64,000 bases of DNA from Oscillatoria sp. FACHB-1406 (lineage in GTDB: Bacteria > Cyanobacteriota > Cyanobacteriia > Cyanobacteriales > Spirulinaceae), in assembly GCF_014698145.1 (NCBI RefSeq), contig NZ_JACJSM010000002.1, forward strand, positions 124,001-188,000. Reading direction: 5' to 3'. Made by a program: the position numbers and the translations under genes. Position 1 is the first letter of the stretch, and each line of letters starts with the position of its first letter. This document shows, piece by piece, positions 1 to 8,000 of this stretch. The notes beneath the pieces were generated by a model, which was given only the letters and a program-made list of their open reading frames with translations, did not search any database and had not been told where the DNA came from.

Positions 1-1190
1 TTATCGACAACGATGACGAATTTAGTATAGGTGAATTGGGGAAGGGCGCTCCAAAAGGCGAGGGCAGCGCGGCGGGCTTGACCGGGGTAAGCTTTATCGA
101 TGGAGATAATCGCCGCTTTGTAGCTGAGGGCTTCCATTGGTAGGAAGAAATCGACGATTTCGCTGACTTGTTGCCGGAGGATGGGTGTATAGATGCGGTT
201 GAGGGCAATTGCCATCATCGCTTCTTCTTTGGGCGGACGACCGCTAAAAGTAGTTAAATAAATGGGGTCTTTGCGGTGCGTCATGCAGTGGAAGCGAATC
301 AGGGGCGAGTCTTCTACGCCGCCGTAATAGCCCATATGATCGCCGAAAGGGCCGTCGGGTAATATTTCACCGGGGGTAATCGTACCTTCGAGGACGAATT
401 CTGAGTCGGCAGGAACTTCGAGATCGAGGGTTTTACATTTAGCCAGTTGTACGCCAGAACCGCCGTAGAGTCCGGCGAACAGCCATTCGGAGAGATCGAC
501 GGGGATGGGGGTGGCAGCCGCCATGATGATGAGAGGATCGACTCCAAGCGCGATCGCGATTTCTAATTTCTTACCGTTTTCGGCCGCCTTGCGCAAGTGT
601 CTCGCCCCGCCTCGCACCGATAGCCAATGTACGGTCATGGTATTGTGCGATTGCAGTTGCAAGCGATATACACCGACGTTGGGCGTTCCGGTTTCGCAGT
701 CTTTGGTAATGACGAGTCCGAGGGTGATAATTTTACCGGCATCGCCGGGATAGGGACGGATGAGGGGAAGTTTGTTGAGATCGAGTTCCTCATCTTTAAC
801 GATGACTTGTTGGCAGGCGGGGAAGAAGTCGCGTCCGGGTTTGGCTTTGACGACATCGAATAGAACTTTACCGAAATCGACAACTTGAGAGAGTTTTTTG
901 GGGGGTTTGGGTTGTTGGAGGAGGGCGAGTTTTTTACCTAAATCTTCGAGTTCTTCCGGGCGTTCCATATTCATTGCCCAGCAGATGCGTTCGACGGTTC
1001 CCATCAGATTGACGGCGACGGGGAAGGATGCGCCCTTGACATTTTCAAATAAAAGTGCAGGGCCTCCGGCTTGTAACATTCGGTTGGAAATTTCAGCAAT
1101 TTCTAAGTCAGAATCGACTAGAGTATTAATTCTCCGAAGTTGTCCTCGTTCTTCGAGTCGTTTGATGAATCCCCGCAAGTCGCGTGCCAT
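1..1190 (-). CDS. ubiD: UbiD family decarboxylase (3' part beyond window)
   Basis: The frame is open from an ATG at 1190 to the window edge, giving about 396 residues. UbiD proteins are near 500, so roughly 100 C-terminal residues are missing. The start MARDLRGFIKRLEERG, the NLMGT segment and the GPFGDHMGYYG motif are typical of UbiD, which uses prenylated FMN to decarboxylate 4-hydroxy-3-polyprenylbenzoate. In cyanobacteria this serves quinone synthesis. The gene diverges from the permease that begins 33 bases away. The family is clear; the exact substrate is inferred. Confidence 0.93.
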   Translation of the reverse strand, partial: MARDLRGFIKRLEERGQLRRINTLVDSDLEIAEISNRMLQAGGPALLFENVKGASFPVAVNLMGTVERICWAMNMERPEELEDLGKKLALLQQPKPPKKLSQVVDFGKVLFDVVKAKPGRDFFPACQQVIVKDEELDLNKLPLIRPYPGDAGKIITLGLVITKDCETGTPNVGVYRLQLQSHNTMTVHWLSVRGGARHLRKAAENGKKLEIAIALGVDPLIIMAAATPIPVDLSEWLFAGLYGGSGVQLAKCKTLDLEVPADSEFVLEGTITPGEILPDGPFGDHMGYYGGVEDSPLIRFHCMTHRKDPIYLTTFSGRPPKEEAMMAIALNRIYTPILRQQVSEIVDFFLPMEALSYKAAIISIDKAYPGQARRAALAFWSALPQFTYTKFVIVVD

Positions 1191-1223
1191 AATCTTTAAG
1201 ATTTATTAAGCCTTTAAGTTATA

Positions 1224-2456
1224 TTGTACGATATCGGCTCGTTGGAGTGGCGCTGCGATTTGTTAAATCTGCTTCGTTATTTACTGCTCGCGATCGCTTA
1301 TTTCGGGTTAGCCTTGGGGAGAATTCCCGGTTTTCGCCTCAATCGCGCGACGATTGCGTTAGTTGCTGCGGCGGGCGCGATCGCGCTTTCGATTCTCAGT
1401 TTAAAAGAAGCGTGGGACGCGATCGATGCTAACACGATTGTTTTCCTGTTAAGCATGACAATCGTTAACGCGCATTTGGGTTATTCGGGTTTCTTTCATT
1501 TTGCGATCGCGTTTCTCGTTCGCCATGCCAAAAGTCCCTTCGGTTTGCTCGTTATTCTCACCTTTGGTAGCGGAATTCTTTCAGCATTTTTCCTCAACGA
1601 TACCATCGCCCTAATTTGTACCCCCTTAATCCTACAACTAACAGTATCCTTAAACCTCAACCCCATTCCTTACCTCTTAGCCCTCGCCGCCGCCACAAAT
1701 ATTGGTTCTGTTGCCACCCTTAGCGGCAATCCCCAAAATATTCTCATCGGCTCTTTTTCCCAAATCAGCTATATCGAATTCTCGCGCGCTCTTACCCCCA
1801 TCGCCCTCATCGGACTCGCCATACAAATCATTCTTTTATGCCTTTTATATCCTGAAGTTCGCTCCTTTAAATCCCTTCCACCCTTATCCTCCCAAAATCA
1901 TCACATTTATCGACCGCTATTCTACAAAACCTTAACCGTTACCATTCTACTCTTAATCGCTTTTATTTTAGGCTATCCCTTGGGTGAATCTTCCCTCGTT
2001 GCAGCGGCTGCCCTCTTAGTAACGCGCCGACTTAAACCCGAACGAGTTCTCAAACAAGTCGATTGGAACTTACTCGTTATGTTTTCCGGCTTATTCGTTC
2101 TCGCGGAAGCCACCCAAAAATTAAATATACTGCAAATCTTTACCCCTTTCTTCAGTCATTCGAGCGGCATCTTCAGCACCGTCGTTCTACTCTCCAACCT
2201 CATCTCCAACGTTCCCGCTGTTCTGCTGCTACAACCGCTAATTTTGCCTAAAAATACCCAAGCTTGGCTGCTGCTAGCTGCCGGTTCCACTCTTGCGGGA
2301 AATTTAACCTTATTTGGCTCCGTCGCTAACCTCATTGTCGTAGAAGCTGCGGCAAAAAAAGGATATACATTAACCTTCTTCGAGCATTTACGGTTAGGCT
2401 TACCGCTGACAGCAATTACTCTCGCGATCGCGTATTTCTTTATCCTGCACTCCTAA
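1224..2456 (+). CDS. Anion permease of the SLC13/ArsB-like family
   Basis: This 410-residue protein is mostly hydrophobic, with 10-12 likely membrane helices. Two signature stretches support an ion-transporter superfamily permease: FFLNDTIALICTPLIL near residue 135, and TNIGSVATLSGNPQNILIG near residue 160. Such proteins move arsenite, citrate, sulfate or sodium; the substrate cannot be read from sequence. The listed start is TTG and an in-frame TTG 12 codons later is an alternative. A MITE-like repeat begins 28 bases after the stop. Confidence 0.85.
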   Translation: MYDIGSLEWRCDLLNLLRYLLLAIAYFGLALGRIPGFRLNRATIALVAAAGAIALSILSLKEAWDAIDANTIVFLLSMTIVNAHLGYSGFFHFAIAFLVRHAKSPFGLLVILTFGSGILSAFFLNDTIALICTPLILQLTVSLNLNPIPYLLALAAATNIGSVATLSGNPQNILIGSFSQISYIEFSRALTPIALIGLAIQIILLCLLYPEVRSFKSLPPLSSQNHHIYRPLFYKTLTVTILLLIAFILGYPLGESSLVAAAALLVTRRLKPERVLKQVDWNLLVMFSGLFVLAEATQKLNILQIFTPFFSHSSGIFSTVVLLSNLISNVPAVLLLQPLILPKNTQAWLLLAAGSTLAGNLTLFGSVANLIVVEAAAKKGYTLTFFEHLRLGLPLTAITLAIAYFFILHS

Positions 2457-2483
2457 AAAATAATAGCAGCCGTAGGGTGCGTT

Positions 2484-2604
2484 ATACCAGATTGATGTGA
2501 AGCTGCATAGAATGAAAAGTAGGGTGTGTTAGCGAAGCGTAACGCACCGCTATTCCGAAAATTTAGGAGAGTTAATTCTAGGCAACGTAATCTTAAATTG
2601 GTAT
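2484..2604 (+). repeat. MITE-like 121-bp dispersed repeat, copy A
   Basis: The unit begins ATACCAGATTGATGTGAAG and ends AATTGGTAT, so its tips form an imperfect terminal inverted repeat. The core contains GTGTTAGCGAAGCGTAACGC. A complete copy of equal length lies inverted at 24130-24250, another at 58584-58705, and a partial one at 10031-10135. No ORF is present. A second degenerate copy follows directly (2605-2685). Confidence 0.85.
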
Positions 2605-2685
2605 TAGTGAAGCGTAACGCACCATTATGTGTACGGGTACTTCAGAGTCATATAATCTATGCAAAGTTATATAAAATTGGTATAA
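2605..2685 (+). repeat. Degenerate tandem copy of the 121-bp repeat
   Basis: The core GTGAAGCGTAACGCACCATTA and the tail CTATGCAAAG followed by AATTGGTATAA match the 121-bp family, but the 5' third is absent. It sits directly behind copy A, in the spacer before the 199-residue ORF. Confidence 0.6.
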
Positions 2686-2736
2686 TCTAGAAAGAATAGT
2701 TAATGAGTCCCGCTCTAATAAAAGGCGAAAACACTC

Positions 2737-3336
2737 ATGCTCGATAGATCTATTCCTTTTGAGTTTCATCTGACAACGATTGACCTGCCCCTTAGTCGTC
2801 AAACTGAATTTATCCATTTTTGTTCCGCAAACGGGGCTAAAGCCTTAACCATCGAACTCGCACGAGGCGAACATCTCAAACAACCGATGTTAACCCAAGA
2901 AATTATTGCCAATGACCTCAATTTTGTTTTTTTCGTAGCAACAGAACTATCAAATCTTCTAACAGCGCAAAACTTCCCGATCGCGCGGCTTAAAATTGAA
3001 ATCCCGTCCTCTCATTCCGAACTATTTCAAGATAGCGTTTCAACCTTTGAGCGATATTTTGAATGGCATGGCAAAATCGATTACACTCAAGTTGAAAAAT
3101 TACATTTCCTCTGCGAAAGCCATCAAGTACATTTATCGCGGAACTCATTAGCCGGAGAACCGAAGACTCGCTTTATAACCTTACGAGAGTTTGGCAGTAA
3201 AAGCCAATTTGAAAACAGAATTGCAGCCCTACTCGGAGAACTCCAATCGGGCGGATGGAGCTTGTTGAAACAAATATCCGAGTATTGCGTTTACGACAAT
3301 AATAAATTTTTAGATAACGGTTGGCTTCCTCAGTAA
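2737..3336 (+). CDS. Unrecognised 199-residue protein paired with a nucleotidyltransferase
   Basis: The product starts MLDRSIPFEFHL and has no signal peptide or membrane helix. I do not recognise a family. It has a central ARGEHLKQPM motif and an acidic, aromatic-rich second half. Its stop lies 20 bases before the likely ATG of the AbiEii-like nucleotidyltransferase, so the two are probably co-transcribed. By position it could be the cognate antitoxin or partner, but no winged-helix antitoxin domain (AbiEi type) is apparent. Confidence 0.75.
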   Translation: MLDRSIPFEFHLTTIDLPLSRQTEFIHFCSANGAKALTIELARGEHLKQPMLTQEIIANDLNFVFFVATELSNLLTAQNFPIARLKIEIPSSHSELFQDSVSTFERYFEWHGKIDYTQVEKLHFLCESHQVHLSRNSLAGEPKTRFITLREFGSKSQFENRIAALLGELQSGGWSLLKQISEYCVYDNNKFLDNGWLPQ

Positions 3337-3356
3337 TTTCTCAAACAATCTCAACA

Positions 3357-4277
3357 ATGGTACTAACAGAACAACAACTTATCGAACTGAAAGCTCACGA
3401 AGCTTTTATTCGGAGAGCTTCTCAAGTTAATTTCCCTTTTATGCTCAAAGGTAGCTATGTCACTCGTCAGTATTTTTTCGACCCAAACGACAGAATTCCA
3501 GCCGACTTAGATTGGGTTTATTTGCATCCGTTGAACGATGCAAATACCGCAAGAGATGTATTAAATGAGTGGGTAACAGCAGTAACAGAACTCGAATCAA
3601 ACGACGGCGTACAATACAGAAGCTTTAAGGAAAATGAATTTTGGCGCAGAATTGACTATGCGATGGCAGACGATTTTCCTACGGCTAATACAGACTTGCT
3701 ATGTTGGGTAAACGGAGTAGAGATTGAATTTAGCTTGGATGTATCGTTTAATTTAGAGATTGAAGAATCGCCTATTCCGCTCATTTACGAACCGCTAGAA
3801 GGAGATGCGTTTATCGTTCCATATACAGTCCCATTAAGCTTACAAGTCTCTTGGAAAATCCATCAAACTTTAGTCAGACCGCGATTTAAAGACTTGTTCG
3901 ATCTAATGTATTTAGTTCGACATCCCGATTTTGATGAAAAAGCCTTAACCGCAACCTTGCAAGCGCTGGTTAACGAGTGCCACGTCGATAAGGTGAATAA
4001 AGAAAAACTAGAATATTTTTTCAATTACAAACTTGCTAAGTTATTCGTCTATAAGACGATTGATGAAACTTGGGAAGATTGGCGAAATGAAAAAAGTTGG
4101 TACTCCGAACGGGCTGAGAATATTACCAATGCCGATAAGATACCAAAAGAGCTATCTCAATTTTTAGCAGAATTCCAAGCAGCTTTAGAAGGGGCGGGTT
4201 TAGATAAAACTGTGTTGGCTAAGCTTCCTAAAGCCGCCCGGAATAAGAGAGTCTTCTTTGATGGCTTGTTGGATTAA
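3357..4277 (+). CDS. AbiEii-like nucleotidyltransferase (toxin type)
   Basis: The 306-residue protein from ATG 3357 has the nucleotidyltransferase core: LKGSYVTRQYF is the glycine-serine signature and ADLDWVY the two-aspartate metal site. A later FKDLFDLMYLVRH helix resembles the DLFDL segment of AbiEii/AbiGii proteins (PF08843). Members add nucleotides to tRNA or protein acceptors and act as toxins in abortive-infection systems. The frame also opens at TTG 3321, which would overlap the upstream gene; the ATG is preferred. The family is fairly sure; the toxin role is inferred. Confidence 0.8.
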   Translation: MVLTEQQLIELKAHEAFIRRASQVNFPFMLKGSYVTRQYFFDPNDRIPADLDWVYLHPLNDANTARDVLNEWVTAVTELESNDGVQYRSFKENEFWRRIDYAMADDFPTANTDLLCWVNGVEIEFSLDVSFNLEIEESPIPLIYEPLEGDAFIVPYTVPLSLQVSWKIHQTLVRPRFKDLFDLMYLVRHPDFDEKALTATLQALVNECHVDKVNKEKLEYFFNYKLAKLFVYKTIDETWEDWRNEKSWYSERAENITNADKIPKELSQFLAEFQAALEGAGLDKTVLAKLPKAARNKRVFFDGLLD

Positions 4278-4324
4278 ACTCGCGATCGCGTCAGTTAGGA
4301 GGGCATAAAAAAAAATGAAAGTTT

Positions 4325-4549
4325 CTAAGCAACTTGCAGAGTTTGTGGTTCCGGTAATATTCGCCCCTCGGCTTGATAACTTTCAATGAGTAAAGCCAGA
4401 ACCTCTCGAGCATTCTTCAATGCTTCCTCATAGGTTTTACCGTGAGTAAAGTAGCGCTGAATTTCCGTTGAAAACTCCGGTAATTCCACCACGTAACAAT
4501 TATCCTCATTAGACCAAATAATCTTAACCTGGTATTTAATCTGAGTCAT
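4325..4549 (-). CDS. hicB: HicB-like antitoxin, orphan
   Basis: This 74-residue protein has the HicB fold pattern: KIIWSNEDNCYVVELPEF, then THGKTYEEALKNAREVLALLIE. HicB neutralises the HicA mRNA interferase. No HicA-sized frame lies on either side, so it is an orphan or acts on a distant HicA. About 35 bases of its 3' end and flank recur at 4866-4901, suggesting a former duplication. It converges with the nucleotidyltransferase gene. Confidence 0.8.
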   Translation of the reverse strand: MTQIKYQVKIIWSNEDNCYVVELPEFSTEIQRYFTHGKTYEEALKNAREVLALLIESYQAEGRILPEPQTLQVA

Positions 4550-5037
4550 TTCCTTCTTTGCCCTGCAATTGTTTCAACGCAGCATTGACTAGAAACTGGT
4601 ATAGGACATTCGGTAGGTAGTAGTACATTGACAAGCTTAAAATTGGGGATAATTGTAGGTTGGGTAGAGGAACGAGACCCAACATCCATAAGCTTTTGTT
4701 GGGTCGCACTTCGCTTGACCCAACCTACAAAATTAAGCTTGTCAATGTAGTAGGGTGGGCAATGCCCACCCATCAAGACTTTCAGCTTTTAGTGCCGCTC
4801 ACGATCGGGCAAGTAGCGCTATAAAATTTCGCGATCGGGACTGGGAACTTGTATAAGTCGGAGGATGAAAAAAAACGAAAGTTTCTAAGCAACTAGCAGA
4901 GAAAGTTTTTTTAAATCCCGAATTTTCCTAGGCATTCCGGAAGCCGAAAGGTTAAGCTTGTAGGTCTATTGTAGAGTGTTTTATCTTTACGCCTCATCGG
5001 GTGCGAGGGTTACAGCAAACCTTTATTTTAACCAAGT
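4550..5037. other. Repeat-filled spacer before the NACHT gene
   Basis: No gene is supported. It holds the 126-bp inverted-repeat element, a GTAGGGTGGGCAATGCCCAC palindrome at 4750-4773, and at 4866-4901 a near copy of the hicB 3' end (GAAAGTTTCTAAGCAACTAG). The promoter of the NACHT gene should lie in the last 100 bases. Confidence 0.6.
4624..4749. repeat. 126-bp element with 17-bp terminal inverted repeats
   Basis: The ends are a perfect inverted repeat, TACATTGACAAGCTTAA at 4624-4640 and its complement at 4733-4749. Inside is a second inverted pair built on TAGGTTGGGT and ACCCAACCTA with GACCCAACA/TGTTGGGTC. There is no coding capacity beyond a shadow frame. The architecture is that of a small non-autonomous element or a strong hairpin. 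Confidence 0.7.
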
Positions 5038-8000
5038 ATGCTTATCATCGACAATATTATTAACGAATTTATTACCGCCGGATTGAATGCCGCCAAAAGT
5101 CAAGCCCAACGCAACGAAGGCATCCTCAAACTTCTCCACAAATTCAACCTCAAACCCAACGAACCGCCCGATACCTTTGAAGGCGTTTATGCCTATACCT
5201 TTATCGAATATAGCTACGGAACCGGCAAACCCAAAGCCATCCTCGAGCTTTTTCGCCACAACACGATTAAGGCTGCCTTTCAACAAGCCTTCGAGCGCGA
5301 TAACCCCAACCTTTTGCTCGAAACGAGTGCTGAATTTATCGAAACATCGCCCGTTGGGAGAGAAATTCAAGCGCAGAATCTCGACTATCGGCGGGAACTG
5401 GCTGAGTTTAGCGCCTTGTTTATTCAAGTGGCAATGCGATCGCGCACCTTAACCGATACAATACGCGATCGCGCCACCACCCGACAAACGCGCCAACTCC
5501 AAAACCTCCAACAAGACATCGCCCACCTCCGCAACCAACTAGAACAACTCAACCCCGCCCAAATTCAAACCCAACTCGCCCAACTCGCCCAAACCTATCA
5601 AGCCAGTCTTCCGCCCGCCCCCGCGCGCGAATCCCAACTCGCCCGCGAAATGCGCGGTTGGTTTGAAGCGCTTCGCTACGACTTTGAACCCTACGAAAGC
5701 TGGGGCGACAGCCACTTTGAATGGATTCTCAACATTCCCGGGCGCAGAAGATTCGATCGCATTTTCGTGCGTGGAGTCGAAAGCGAAGCTACCCTCAAAG
5801 ACTTCCTCGCCCTGCGCCAAGGCATGGAAACCCACAAAACCGACGAAGCGTGGCTTGTCGCCCAACGCCGCATCAGTCGCGCCGTCCGCGACGAACTCGA
5901 CAAACCCGAACACAAAGAGCTCTTCGGCTACACCTTCGACGAACTCCTCGACGAAGCCGCCCAATTCGACGGTTACATCCGCTGGCTGGAAGAACAAATC
6001 CAATCTCGGCGCATCGACAAACTTTACGTCCCCCTCGCCTGCACTAAAGACGAAATCGATCCCCTCACCCAACAGCCCCTCGGCAAAAGTCGCTACGACG
6101 AGCGCGACGGCTGGATTAACGGTTACATCGATCTTTGGCTCGCAGATCCCGCCAAAGAACACCTCTCCGTCCTCGGCGAATTCGGCACCGGCAAAACCTG
6201 GTTTGTCCTCCACTACGCTTGGACTGCCCTGCAAAAATACCTCGAAGCCAAAAAACGCGGAGTCGAACGCCCGCGCCTTCCCCTCGTCATTCCTCTGCGC
6301 GACTACGCCAAAGCCGTCAGCGTCGAATCTCTCTTCTCCGAATTCTTCTTCCGCAAACACGAAATCCCGATTCCCAACTATTCCGCCTTCGTGCAACTGA
6401 ACCGCATGGGGAAATTACTGCTGATTTTCGACGGATTCGACGAAATGGCGGCAAGAATCGACAAACAAGAGATGATTAATAACTTCTGGGAACTCGCACG
6501 CGCGATCGTTCCCGGAGCCAAAGCCATTCTCACCTGCCGCACCGAACACTTTCCCGAATCCCTGGAAGGACGCAGATTGCTTGGGGCAGAACTGCAAGCC
6601 TCTGCTGCCGCCCTTACCGGCGAAACGCTTCGATTTGAAGTCCTCGAACTGGAAAAATTCGACGACGCGCAAATCCGCCAAGTCCTCTCCCATCGCGCCA
6701 ACCCCGCAACCGTCGAGCGCGTCATGGGCAATCCCGAACTGTTGGATCTCGCACGCCGCCCGGTGATGATAGAACTGATTTTAGAAGCCTTACCGGAGAT
6801 TGAAAGCGGCAAACCCGTAGATATTTCCCGCGTTTACCTTTATGCCGTGCGGCGCAAAATGGAACGGGATATTAAATCCGAGCGCACGTTCACTTCAATG
6901 GCGGATAAGCTCTATTTCCTCTGCGAACTCTCCTGGGAAATGCTCTCAACAGACCGAATGAGCTTAAATTATCGCGACTTTCCCGATCGCTTGTGCCGTT
7001 TATTTAACTTAGAAGAGCAAAAAGATCTCGACCATTGGCACTACGACATGATGGGGCAAACGATGCTAATTCGCAACGCCGAAGGCGATTATAGTCCCGC
7101 CCATCGTTCCTTATTAGAGTTTTTCGTCGCCTACAAATTCGCTGCTGAATTAGGAGTATTAGCTGCTGATTTTGCTGAATTTATCCCCCATCAGTCCCCC
7201 CTTGTTAAAGGAGGAAGCCAAGGCAATTTAACCGATATTAGTACGACCGAAAACTTAATAGTCTCCCTTAGTAATCAAACCGGAAACTCAATAGCCCCCC
7301 TTAGTAAGGGGGGTTGGGGGGATCGATTCGCGACTCTCTGCGAAACTTTCGGCAAAACGCCCCTAACTCCCGCCGTCCTCGCCCTGCTTTTACCCATGTT
7401 GGAACCCGGAGAAACGACGACGGAAAGATTATTAGAAACAATTCGCGCAACGCGGGGCAAAACCGAGGAAGAAGTCGGTTATGTGGGAGGAAATGCGGCT
7501 ACTTTGTTGGTGAAACTCAATTCTTCGGCGCTAGTCGGAGGCGATTTTAGCGATTGCATTATTTTAGGGGCAGATTTAGTTGATGCTAGCCTTCGTGGAA
7601 CGAATTTTTCTGGTGCAAATCTTGCTCATTCGATATTTCCCAAGACGTTTGGAGCCGTTTTTACAGTAGCTTTTAGTCCCGATGGCGAACTACTCGCAAC
7701 GGGCGATTCAAATTGTGAAATCAATGTCTGGCAAGTTTCGGGTAGTCAACAAGTTTTGAGGTTAAATGGACACACGGACTGGGTGCGATCTGTTGCCTTT
7801 AGTCCTGATGGCAAAATATTAGCAAGTGGGAGTTTCGATCGCACGATTAAGCTATGGGATGTTAAGACTGGAAAGTGTTTGCAAACTTTGCGCGGACATA
7901 CAAAACGAGTAAATTCAGTAGCCTTTAGTCCCGACGGGACAATTTTAGCGAGTTCCAGCCGAGATAAAACAATTAAATTGTGGGATATCCTAAGCCGAGA

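Noticed and set aside
4546-4776. 76-codon minus frame starting in the spacer repeats
   Set aside because: It is encoded by the GGGCAATGCCCACC and inverted-repeat elements, which are non-coding units.
5539-6400. Long frames of 245 and 285 codons within the NACHT gene
   Set aside because: They are shadows of GC-rich coding sequence in other frames, with unnatural composition and no family motifs.
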